This document shows, in pieces, positions 9,414-15,855 of a stretch of 64,000 bases of DNA (position 1 is its first letter; every line of letters starts with the position of its first letter). The notes beneath the pieces were generated by a model. That model searched no databases. It saw nothing but the letters and a program-made list of their open reading frames with translations, and was not told where the DNA came from. The position numbers and the translations under genes are program-made. The stretch is taken from positions 9,050 through 73,049 of the forward strand of contig NZ_JANFYN010000007.1 of assembly GCF_024460475.1 (NCBI RefSeq), written 5' to 3'. Source of the stretch: Holdemanella sp. MSK.7.32 (GTDB lineage Bacteria > Bacillota_I > Bacilli_A > Erysipelotrichales > Erysipelotrichaceae).

Positions 9414-9442
9414 ACTATACAACACCTTTTTAGCAGTGTCAA
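9414..9442 (-). promoter_or_regulatory. htpG: SigA promoter of htpG
   Basis: On the minus strand TTGACA (9437-9442), a 17-nt spacer and TATAGT (9414-9419). The -35 lies inside CIRCE 2 and the -10 abuts CIRCE 1. Confidence 0.9.
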
Positions 9443-9456
9443 CACCTGTGTGCTAA
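9430..9456 (-). promoter_or_regulatory. CIRCE-like operator 2 (HrcA) over the htpG -35
   Basis: TTAGCAGTG-9 nt-GTGTGCTAA, 15 of 18 consensus positions with the correct N9 spacer. It overlaps the -35 hexamer. Its centre is 44 bp from CIRCE 1, close to four helical turns. Confidence 0.75.
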
Positions 9457-9466
9457 ACGCAAAAAA

Positions 9467-9489
9467 AGAATTCAACTAAACGAATTCTT
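9467..9489 (-). terminator. Terminator of ydcF
   Basis: AAGAATTC-8 nt-GAATTCTT followed by seven T on the minus strand. Confidence 0.8.
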
Positions 9490-9520
9490 AGCTTCTTTAC
9501 CCACTTTTCAAATAATACTG

Positions 9521-10327
9521 TTAACTATTTTTATTCATATTTGTAGCATACAATGGATTGGCTGCTCTTATTTCACTTCCAAAAACCATCTTCAATTCTT
9601 CAAAAGCTATTTTCACGTGTTCGGGAATATCCACATGTGCAATATAATTCTTTCCATTCGGACCATAGCCATTCGCATCATCTGAAAGTCTAGGAATTTC
9701 TCCCATTAATAGATTGACATATCTATTAATCGTCCACATACCATGTATATTTTCTTCATAAACTAATTCATCATTCTGATTCAATACTTTAGCACAATAA
9801 GTAGCATAATTAATGATTGTCACATCCTCCTTGGCATATTTTTTTAATCCTGCAGCCATGCGCCTTTGCATAGAAGCATCCTGACTTAGAATGATACTAT
9901 TAAACGAAATATTGTTTTCTTTCAATAAATCCAAAAGATACGTAATATTATTGCCACAATTTGTAGACTTGGTTTCTAGATAGTCCGCCTTGCATCCATA
10001 TACATGTTTAATATACTTTTGAAATATTTCTGCCTCTGATAAATCCGTTGTCTCAATATCTGGATATTCTAAATGAACAACCTGACGTAGTGTATCTGTT
10101 GTATGTCCTGCTCCACCAACAATAATATATTTTTTCGCAATGAAGTTTTTAATTCCACTAGCTAAAACATCGCCACCTTCAAGAATACTACCACCAAATA
10201 AAACCATCACATCCACCTGATGAATTCCATATCGATTAAACAATTCTTCTTGATTCAACGCATCAATATCTCTTGTTCCCAAGAATTTTGCGAGTGTATT
10301 TATATTTTCTGCAACATTACAATCCAT
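9521..10327 (-). CDS. ydcF: YdcF-like DUF218 protein
   Basis: 268 residues from the ATG at 10327, preceded by AAAGGA; a TTG six codons upstream is less likely. It matches the E. coli YdcF type along its length (266 aa there). Shared features are 'VGGAGHTTDTLR' after a Rossmann-like strand, 'ESTNCG'-type block 'KSTNCGNN', 'QDASMQRRM', and the C-terminal 'MGEIPRLSDDANGYGP'. The DUF218 fold binds nucleotide-like ligands; E. coli YdcF binds SAM but has no assigned reaction. No membrane helix is present, unlike the SanA/ElyC branch. It is monocistronic. Confidence 0.85.
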   Translation of the reverse strand: MDCNVAENINTLAKFLGTRDIDALNQEELFNRYGIHQVDVMVLFGGSILEGGDVLASGIKNFIAKKYIIVGGAGHTTDTLRQVVHLEYPDIETTDLSEAEIFQKYIKHVYGCKADYLETKSTNCGNNITYLLDLLKENNISFNSIILSQDASMQRRMAAGLKKYAKEDVTIINYATYCAKVLNQNDELVYEENIHGMWTINRYVNLLMGEIPRLSDDANGYGPNGKNYIAHVDIPEHVKIAFEELKMVFGSEIRAANPLYATNMNKNS

Positions 10328-10420
10328 ACATCCTTTTCCTTTCAAAATAATCAGCAGTTACAAACTGGAAGTTATCAAAGATAAATCTCACAATATTTGA
10401 AAATAGCATACCGCTGAATC

Positions 10421-10507
10421 ACAAAAAATGCAGCGAACTTTCGCTATCAAACCACACTTTTTACAACGAACTTTTGTTGTATATACACACTTTTTACAAC
10501 GAACTTT
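10421..10507 (-). repeat. Three tandem units with 33-bp period
   Basis: CGAACTTT recurs at 10434, 10467 and 10500. The last two units share a perfect 22-bp block (10453-10474 and 10486-10507). On the minus strand, unit by unit, an AAGTTCG core sits in a short hairpin such as AGCGAA-AG-TTCGCT, followed by a TTGTAAAAAGTGTG tail. The units lie in the gap between the GNAT gene and ydcF. Confidence 0.7.
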
Positions 10508-10562
10508 GCGAATTCGGCCTTTAAAATATATCAGCCATAAGTATGCAAACAGGAATTTACAT

Positions 10563-11084
10563 TTACAACATGATCCAATATCTTTGTATTAGCTTACCCT
10601 CTTTTAAAACTTCGTTTTCTAATACGCCGCCATTATTGATAATTGATTTGACAGAACCAATGTTGTCTTTATCACAAACCAATAAAACTTTATCCATACC
10701 AAGTTTCTTGCATTCTTCTAAAGCCAAGCTGATCATTTTGGTTGCGTAACCTTTTCTTCTTTCGCTTGGTCTTATACCATCTCCAATATGACCACCATAT
10801 TTCAATAAATATTCGTTTAAGTAATGTCTGATATTAACAGCACCAACCATGGTATCCCGGTCTTCATCTAAGCAAAAGAAAGTAGAATCAGGAACAAACC
10901 CATCATCCGCAGTTGATATTTCTAAATTATTTAGATAATATTCAAAATCATCATAATCATTTTTAAATATAGCCCATGGCGAAGTATTTGCGTTATGGGT
11001 ATCGTTATACGATTTCCATTCTTTAATCATTTCTATAATTTGATTTTTGTATTGCAAACTGCCTTTCATTAATTTTAATGCCAT
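10563..11084 (-). CDS. GNAT-family N-acetyltransferase
   Basis: 173 residues from the ATG at 11084, which has GGAGGG at 10 nt. The acetyl-CoA loop is 'RPSERRKGYAT' and the following helix 'MISLALEECKKLGM' completes motif A; 'DKDNIGSVKSIINNGG' is the usual C-terminal part. The acceptor is unknown. The leader directly after the stop codon of the upstream gyrI-like gene is one of four similar leaders in this cluster. No promoter is evident between the two genes, so they are probably cotranscribed. Confidence 0.85.
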   Translation of the reverse strand: MALKLMKGSLQYKNQIIEMIKEWKSYNDTHNANTSPWAIFKNDYDDFEYYLNNLEISTADDGFVPDSTFFCLDEDRDTMVGAVNIRHYLNEYLLKYGGHIGDGIRPSERRKGYATKMISLALEECKKLGMDKVLLVCDKDNIGSVKSIINNGGVLENEVLKEGKLIQRYWIML

Positions 11085-11095
11085 GAATTTATTCC

Positions 11096-11118
11096 CTCCA
11101 AATTCCAATTTATCTAAA
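11096..11118 (-). repeat. Cassette-type leader copy 1
   Basis: On the minus strand TAGATAAATTGGAATTTGGA runs straight into GGG of the SD. Its first TAG is the stop codon of the gyrI-like gene. Related copies lie at 11752-11776, 12236-12264 and 13178-13204. Confidence 0.6.
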
Positions 11119-11746
11119 TCTTTCTTATAGGATGTCGAATGACTGTTTTCCATTTTTCCGGTGCAACCTTTCTTGCATCCGACAAATATATTTCATGATG
11201 CAGTCTTTGACTATTCATATCATTCGCATATCCATTTTGTTTTAAATATTCATCCATAAGTGCAACTGTAGCTGGTTCATCATCAAAAGATCCTAAGTGC
11301 ATGATTTGAACACATAAACCTTCATCAATCGTCAAAAACTCTGCCGATGAACAATCTATTTTTTTCTTTTTAGTTGCTGTTTCAATAGCCCATTCAAAAT
11401 CTTTTTCATTCACAAAATCAGGCAATCGAATGACTGAAATCCAATGAAATGAATCTTTATCTGCATAATTCACACCATCTATATCATCCTGCCACCAGAA
11501 TCCTTCTAATGGTGGAACTACATATTCAAAGAATCCTTCAATTTTATAATTCGTCTTATAACTCATTCTCAAAGTATAAGCAATCGCATACAATACGCCA
11601 ATTGCCTGCTGATATGATCCACCTTCTTCATTTGGATTGCCCTCACCTCTGACCGCAATGTAATTTGCTTCAGGAACATTTACAATCACAGGTTTATTTT
11701 TAGGCATATAAAATTCTTTATATTCTTTCTTAAAATCAAAAGCCAT
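11114..11746 (-). CDS. GyrI-like small-molecule-binding protein
   Basis: 210 residues of the GyrI-like/SOUL-like fold without a DNA-binding domain. Characteristic blocks are 'EANYIAVRGEGNPNEEGGSY' near residues 26-45, 'MSYKTNYKIEGFFEYVVPPLEGFWW' split over the first domain, and 'LHHEIYLSDARK' near the end. Relatives bind drugs or serve as ligand domains of MerR/AraC regulators; stand-alone forms may sequester toxic compounds. It has its own promoter (TATACT) and SD AAGGAG. It is transcribed ahead of a GNAT gene. Confidence 0.8.
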   Translation of the reverse strand: MAFDFKKEYKEFYMPKNKPVIVNVPEANYIAVRGEGNPNEEGGSYQQAIGVLYAIAYTLRMSYKTNYKIEGFFEYVVPPLEGFWWQDDIDGVNYADKDSFHWISVIRLPDFVNEKDFEWAIETATKKKKIDCSSAEFLTIDEGLCVQIMHLGSFDDEPATVALMDEYLKQNGYANDMNSQRLHHEIYLSDARKVAPEKWKTVIRHPIRKI

Positions 11747-11751
11747 AATTA

Positions 11752-11776
11752 CTCCTTAAATTTGGTTTTATCTATT
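11752..11776 (-). repeat. Cassette-type leader copy 2
   Basis: On the minus strand TAGATAAAACCAAATTTA runs into AGGAG ahead of the gyrI-like gene. It is the most divergent of the four copies. Confidence 0.5.
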
Positions 11777-11782
11777 TTTTAA

Positions 11783-11831
11783 AGTATACCATTAAATATG
11801 AAAACTATACAAAAAGACTGATCTCTCAGCC
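11783..11831 (-). repeat. Terminator-promoter module, copy A
   Basis: A ~40-bp block shared with 13210-13250, differing mainly by a 9-nt insertion. On the minus strand it consists of a GGCTGA-loop-TCAGTC hairpin with T5 (ends the upstream gene), TTTAATGG and the -10 TATACT (starts the next gene). Confidence 0.7.
11816..11831 (-). terminator. Terminator after the small membrane protein gene
   Basis: GGCTGA-gaga-TCAGTC, with one G-U pair, followed by T5 on the minus strand. Confidence 0.6.
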
Positions 11832-11890
11832 TTTCATTTATAAAAACGCTTTGTCTTAATCTATACGATCATAAACTATAATTTATTCAC

Positions 11891-12229
11891 TTATTTGTAT
11901 TTCTTCTTAAGATTAATACTCAATATTATTGCAACAACTGATGAAATAATTAATCCTGCAACTAATAAAAATATCCAAAGATTATTTTCATTAAAAAGAA
12001 GAATAACGGAAATATCCATAGATATTATGAAAAGTACAAAGAAAAGATTTAAAATTTTAGTATCTTCTTTCCAATATTTTTCTTTATCACTAGTGTTTAA
12101 ACCATTGTAAAATTCAAACCCATTGTCTAGTTCTTTACCAACTTTAGTGCTTCTTATTTTGTTTGTTGCATACCAAATAAGTAGGTATATCATGTTTAAA
12201 AAAATAAAAATCATAGTATTCTTTATCAT
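11891..12229 (-). CDS. Small membrane protein of unknown function
   Basis: 112 residues with three predicted membrane helices (about 3-20, 58-80 and 84-105) and a charged 35-residue loop after the first. I do not recognise a family. It follows a GNAT gene by about 45 bp and carries the same leader as its neighbours (SD AGAGGA). It may be a cargo gene of the cassette-like cluster. Confidence 0.65.
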   Translation of the reverse strand: MIKNTMIFIFLNMIYLLIWYATNKIRSTKVGKELDNGFEFYNGLNTSDKEKYWKEDTKILNLFFVLFIISMDISVILLFNENNLWIFLLVAGLIISSVVAIILSINLKKKYK

Positions 12230-12235
12230 GTTTGA

Positions 12236-12264
12236 TCCTCTACAAATTCCGATTTATCTATTGC
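12236..12264 (-). repeat. Cassette-type leader copy 3
   Basis: On the minus strand TAGATAAATCGGAATTTGTA runs into GAGGA. It starts a few bases after the stop of the GNAT gene upstream and has no promoter of its own. Confidence 0.6.
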
Positions 12265-12274
12265 ATTACGTTGA

Positions 12275-12715
12275 TTACTTTACAGTGAAAGGTGTCCATT
12301 CAATGTGGTCATACTCCATCACATCATTCGCTTTTTTCATTCCTAATTGTTCATAAAATGCAATGGCATTTTCATTCGCAACCAAATATACCGCAATATC
12401 ATTTTTACCACCTGCTAAAGAATGTGCTGTTTTTATCAGTTCCGTACCAATTCCTTGATGTAAATAGTCTCTGTCCACACCTAAATCGGTTATATAAAGC
12501 CAATAGGCATAGTCGGTCAATCCAAATAAGACGCCGACAATTTGATTATCCTTGTTTCTTGCAACAAGACTGATTGATACATGATCAACCAGCTTTGCTA
12601 TTCTTTCTTCGAATCGTTCCTTCGGATACTGTGATCCTAGATCCGTACGCTTTAAAAATTCAATATATTCAATTTTAGAAATTCTCTCCTCTTTAATCTG
12701 AATATTTTTGCACAT
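12275..12715 (-). CDS. GNAT-family N-acetyltransferase
   Basis: About 146 residues from the ATG at 12715, which has GGAG nine bases upstream. The ATG five codons earlier has a poor site. Motif A is 'LGVDRDYLHQGIGTELI', a clean Gln-x-x-Gly-x-Gly loop, followed by 'LVANENAIAFYEQLGMKK' (motif B with the Tyr). It resembles small acetyltransferases acting on amines or peptides. The gene is downstream of, and probably cotranscribed with, the next GNAT gene. Confidence 0.85.
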   Translation of the reverse strand: MCKNIQIKEERISKIEYIEFLKRTDLGSQYPKERFEERIAKLVDHVSISLVARNKDNQIVGVLFGLTDYAYWLYITDLGVDRDYLHQGIGTELIKTAHSLAGGKNDIAVYLVANENAIAFYEQLGMKKANDVMEYDHIEWTPFTVK

Positions 12716-12742
12716 AACAATTTTCTCCATAAATCCCTAATT

Positions 12743-13168
12743 CTATTTCTGTTGCCATTTCATTACATATTCTTTTTCTTTGGTAGCTTCTTCGAAGCCG
12801 CTATGCTGAATCTCAAATCCTTCTCTTTGATAAAAGGCTATTGCCCGTACATTCTTTTGATATACATTCAAAAATAATTTATTTCGTTTATTTTTTGCAT
12901 AATTTAGAAGAGCTTTTCCTATACCATGCGATTGCATTTCATTAGAAACAAAAATGCCCTCAATATATTCATCATTTAGCCCTATGAACCCCTGTATTTC
13001 TTGATTTTGCTCATAGACATAGACAGTTGCCTGCAGCAGCAATTCCTTCACTAATTCAAAATTATTTTGCCAATATTGCGAAGAAATAAAAGAATGTGCT
13101 GTCACATTCGTATCTAACCATATATCTGAAACTTTATTTATATCTGCTTTTTGTAATTCTCTAATCAT
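12743..13168 (-). CDS. GNAT-family N-acetyltransferase (YjaB-like)
   Basis: 141 residues. 'IEGIFVSNEMQSHGIGKALL' holds the Gln-x-x-Gly-x-Gly acetyl-CoA loop, and 'LNVYQKNVRAIAFYQREGF' is the conserved C-terminal block. The shape fits the YjaB/YncA group. It has SD AGGAG, the shared leader, and a TATACT promoter in the terminator-promoter module upstream. Confidence 0.85.
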   Translation of the reverse strand: MIRELQKADINKVSDIWLDTNVTAHSFISSQYWQNNFELVKELLLQATVYVYEQNQEIQGFIGLNDEYIEGIFVSNEMQSHGIGKALLNYAKNKRNKLFLNVYQKNVRAIAFYQREGFEIQHSGFEEATKEKEYVMKWQQK

Positions 13169-13177
13169 AATGATTGA

Positions 13178-13204
13178 TCTCCTACAAACTTAATTTATCT
13201 AATA
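13178..13204 (-). repeat. Cassette-type leader copy 4
   Basis: On the minus strand TAGATAAATTAAGTTTGTAG runs into GAG ahead of the GNAT gene ending at 12743. Confidence 0.6.
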
Positions 13205-13209
13205 CGCAT

Positions 13210-13250
13210 AGTATACCATTAAATTATACAAAAGGACTGATTCCTCAGCC
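13210..13250 (-). repeat. Terminator-promoter module, copy B
   Basis: The second copy of the block at 11783-11831. It contains the hairpin GGCTGA-ggaa-TCAGTC with T4, which ends the PTS IIB gene and overlaps its stop codon, and the -10 TATACT for the GNAT gene. Confidence 0.7.
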
Positions 13251-13556
13251 CTTGTTCATCAATGAATATGCATACTCTAATACTTTAGCACCATCCATAC
13301 GACCATAATCTTCCATTGGTATGACACCAACAGGAATGTGTTTTACTGCCATTTTTTCTTTGATTCTTTTTTCCATGTAGCGGATCTGAGGACCAATTAA
13401 AATGACATCAATAGACTCTTCATTTACTTTTTGATCTACTTTCGATACAGGAATCGCAAAAATCTTATCTTTTTTTGATACTTCCTGCATTTTCGTTACT
13501 AAAAGACTTGTACTCATGCCTGCAGCACAAGCTAACAGAATTACTTTTTGTTCCAT
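13245..13556 (-). CDS. PTS lactose/cellobiose-type EIIB component
   Basis: 103 residues. The phosphorylatable Cys10 lies in the P-loop 'LACAAGMSTS', typical of the chitobiose/lactose/cellobiose class, and the small alpha/beta fold is complete. No EIIA or EIIC gene is nearby. The gene starts two bases after the stop of the TIM-barrel gene, with no clear SD, which suggests translational coupling. Its partner subunits must be encoded elsewhere, or the protein has a regulatory role. Confidence 0.9.
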   Translation of the reverse strand: MEQKVILLACAAGMSTSLLVTKMQEVSKKDKIFAIPVSKVDQKVNEESIDVILIGPQIRYMEKRIKEKMAVKHIPVGVIPMEDYGRMDGAKVLEYAYSLMNKG

Positions 13557-13557
13557 A

Positions 13558-14454
13558 TTAACGATTAATTGAACGAGCCATCATAGATACGGTATGACGT
13601 ACTCCTCTTACAGCTTTACTAATTGCCATAATATTTTCAACAGGTGCCACTCCACCATATCCTGCATCTCCAATATGCTGAATATCAACACCACAAATCT
13701 TATTCATGATTGCGATATCCTTAATTGTATCTGTATCCGATCCTTCTTGACTCGTTCCAATCGCAGAAAGAACTAAACCACCACAAGAATGCACTTCTTT
13801 ACATACTGCCTTTAAATCATCCATATCAAATCCTGGAACGGTTCCAACAGCAGGTACTAAGATAACATCTGCCCCTGCCTTCACAAAGCGTTTTGCGATT
13901 TCAAGATCTGCCACTGGCTCATCCGATCCAGCACCATGCATTTTTCCTGCAATGATCAATCCGGAGAAATTTTCTTTTGTGAATGAGATTGCCTTTTCAA
14001 TTTGTTCATTTGTCACGCCCGTACCTGGATTTCCAGTAAGACATACAAAATCAAAACCAACTTCATCTAATCTTTTAACGGTTTCCAAATTTAATTGACG
14101 ACCCTTCGCAATATCAAGTCGATCCTCTAACATTTCAGCTTCTAAATCAACCGGTTCTAAGTTCACCCCAATTGGGCGTCCTACTAGACGATGTAGTTCA
14201 TCTACAAAGTTATCTTTATCATGTTTCAAGCCAAAGATGTATGGATTTAAAACATCTAAACAATTCAACAAAATCATATCCGCCCCAAAAGCTCTGGCAA
14301 TCTCTGCATTAGTGATATCTCCAATAAAACTTTCTCTTGGCGCAACATTTTCAGACAAGATGACACGCCCCTCACTTGCCTTAATACTCTGTTTCAATTC
14401 TTGCGCATTCATCCTTAAAATTTCGGATGCATTTGCACTAATTAATCTTTTCAT
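13558..14454 (-). CDS. TIM-barrel protein of unknown function (DUF7916-like)
   Basis: 298 residues. A repeated strand-helix pattern with 'CLTGNPGTGVT', 'IIAGKMHGAG', 'GADVILVPAVGTVPG' and 'LSAIGTSQEGSD' suggests a phosphate-binding (beta/alpha)8 barrel. It resembles proteins annotated variously as PEP-phosphonomutase-like or DUF7916 that occur beside sugar PTS genes; the family name is from memory. The tight coupling to a PTS EIIB suggests a role in metabolism of a PTS sugar. SD GAGGAG precedes the ATG. Confidence 0.6.
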   Translation of the reverse strand: MKRLISANASEILRMNAQELKQSIKASEGRVILSENVAPRESFIGDITNAEIARAFGADMILLNCLDVLNPYIFGLKHDKDNFVDELHRLVGRPIGVNLEPVDLEAEMLEDRLDIAKGRQLNLETVKRLDEVGFDFVCLTGNPGTGVTNEQIEKAISFTKENFSGLIIAGKMHGAGSDEPVADLEIAKRFVKAGADVILVPAVGTVPGFDMDDLKAVCKEVHSCGGLVLSAIGTSQEGSDTDTIKDIAIMNKICGVDIQHIGDAGYGGVAPVENIMAISKAVRGVRHTVSMMARSINR

Positions 14455-15035
14455 GATTTACTCCTCAAAATTTCTGTGACATTTTGCCACGCATTCTTAC
14501 TCTTTTGTTCTGTACAACCCTTATAAGCCCCTAAATACGGTGTAAAACCAAGTCTTGAATATAACTTGATAGCTCCATAACTTTGCGATTGGGTTGCCAA
14601 ATACAATGGATACTTACCTGGAATTGTATCGTACATCATACAAAGTTTTGTAAGCATGGCCTGCGCAATCTTTTTATGTTGAGCCGATAAACTTACCGCC
14701 ACATAATGTACGCGAAGTCTACTTTCTTCAAAATCATTACCATACCAAAGACCTGCACTACCAACTAGTTCATTACTCTCATTTGCGACAAACAAGAAAT
14801 GTTTAGAAAAGAAATCCCTATCTCTAGTAAGCATACTATCCCATTTCTTCCTTGCCTCTTCTAGATTTTCAAATAAACAAACTTCAGTTTGTAGCTTGCA
14901 CCAAGCTTCTTTTAATGATTCATCAAACTCAACATAATGAAATTCTTGATTTAATTCAATCTCTTTACGAATGGTCTTTCTAGCCATTACCATCAACACT
15001 TTTTCATAAGGAATACTTGTATCTAATACTGTCAT
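14451..15035 (-). CDS. GNAT-family N-acetyltransferase
   Basis: 194 residues from the ATG at 15035 (GGAG at 6 nt); the ATG four codons upstream lacks a good site. 'VHYVAVSLSAQHKKIAQAML' is motif A with Gln-His-Lys-Lys-Ile-Ala, a degenerate Q/R-x-x-G-x-G/A loop. 'LYSRLGFTPY' is the C-terminal block. It overlaps the TIM-barrel gene by 4 bp (ATGA), so it heads the three-gene unit with the EIIB. The acceptor is unknown. Confidence 0.8.
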   Translation of the reverse strand: MTVLDTSIPYEKVLMVMARKTIRKEIELNQEFHYVEFDESLKEAWCKLQTEVCLFENLEEARKKWDSMLTRDRDFFSKHFLFVANESNELVGSAGLWYGNDFEESRLRVHYVAVSLSAQHKKIAQAMLTKLCMMYDTIPGKYPLYLATQSQSYGAIKLYSRLGFTPYLGAYKGCTEQKSKNAWQNVTEILRSKS

Positions 15036-15082
15036 GTCATTCTCCATTTCTAAGATAAGTATATCATAATGCAGTACATTTT

Positions 15083-15121
15083 AAATGATATAACAATTTC
15101 TTTTTAAATGTTATAACATTT
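15083..15121. promoter_or_regulatory. Duplicated palindromic operator upstream of deoC
   Basis: 15106-15121 is a perfect 16-bp palindrome, AAATGTTATAACATTT. 15083-15098 (AAATGATATAACAATT) matches it at 14 of 16 positions, 23 bp away, about two helical turns. The pair sits directly upstream of the deoC -35. The cognate regulator is not in the window. Confidence 0.7.
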
Positions 15122-15123
15122 GC

Positions 15124-15152
15124 TTGACTTCTCTTTTTTTACGTTCTAGAAT
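15124..15152 (+). promoter_or_regulatory. deoC: SigA promoter of the deoC operon
   Basis: TTGACT (15124-15129), a 17-nt spacer and TAGAAT (15147-15152), about 28 bp ahead of the deoC start. Confidence 0.8.
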
Positions 15153-15179
15153 GAAACCGTAAAAGAGAGGTAAACAATT

Positions 15180-15854
15180 ATGAACAAAACACAACTCGCA
15201 AATTATTTTGACCACACATTTTTAAAACCTTATGCAACTGAAGCAGATCTTACTAAATTATGTAACGAAGCCAAAGAAATCGGAGCCGCTATGGTTGCGA
15301 TCAATACAACTTGGACTAAATTCTGTAAAGAACAATTAAAAGGAACAAACGTACATGTAGGAGCTGCCATTAGCTTTCCTTTAGGACAAGCCGGTCTAGC
15401 ATCTAAGATTGCCGAAACAAAGATTGCGATCGAAGATGGAGCTGACGAAATCGATTATGTCATTGATATTGGACAAGCAAAAATGCACCACTGGGACTAC
15501 ATTAAAAAAGAAATGGAAAGTATTGTTTCTATTTGTAGAGAACATAACGTCATTTCAAAAGTTATCTTTGAAAATTGTTATTTAGAAAAAGAAGAAATCA
15601 AACAAGTTGCTTTAATTGCCAAAGAAGTAAAACCAGACTTCATTAAAACAAGCACAGGCTTTGGAACTGGTGGAGCCACTTTAGAAGACGTTAAATTAAT
15701 GGTTGAAACCGTTGAAGGACAAGTCAAAGTCAAAGCTGCAGGAGGTATTCGTGACTGGGCTACTTGTAAAGCCATGATTGATGCAGGTGCACAAAGAATT
15801 GGAACAAGCTCATCACTAAAAATCTTAGAAGAATTTGAAGCTGAGGTAAAATAA
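15180..15854 (+). CDS. deoC: Deoxyribose-phosphate aldolase
   Basis: 224 residues, the compact class I form. The Schiff-base Lys lies in 'FIKTSTGFG' and the second Lys in 'VKAAGGIRD'; 'EIDYVIDIG' supplies the conserved Asp. It cleaves 2-deoxyribose-5-phosphate into glyceraldehyde-3-phosphate and acetaldehyde, the last step of deoxynucleoside catabolism. It heads an operon with manA and an SDR gene. A duplicated palindrome upstream of its promoter suggests induction through a dedicated repressor. Confidence 0.95.
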   Translation: MNKTQLANYFDHTFLKPYATEADLTKLCNEAKEIGAAMVAINTTWTKFCKEQLKGTNVHVGAAISFPLGQAGLASKIAETKIAIEDGADEIDYVIDIGQAKMHHWDYIKKEMESIVSICREHNVISKVIFENCYLEKEEIKQVALIAKEVKPDFIKTSTGFGTGGATLEDVKLMVETVEGQVKVKAAGGIRDWATCKAMIDAGAQRIGTSSSLKILEEFEAEVK

Positions 15855-15855
15855 C

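Noticed and set aside
10421..10507. The 33-bp period suggested a CRISPR remnant
   Set aside because: Repeat and spacer would together be only 33 bp, the 'spacers' are partly alike, and no cas gene is near. It is a plain tandem repeat.
10563..15035. A genomic island or prophage holding the GNAT cluster
   Set aside because: No integrase, phage gene or attachment repeat is present, and the genes at both sides are ordinary. Only the cassette-like leaders remain as a sign of exchange.
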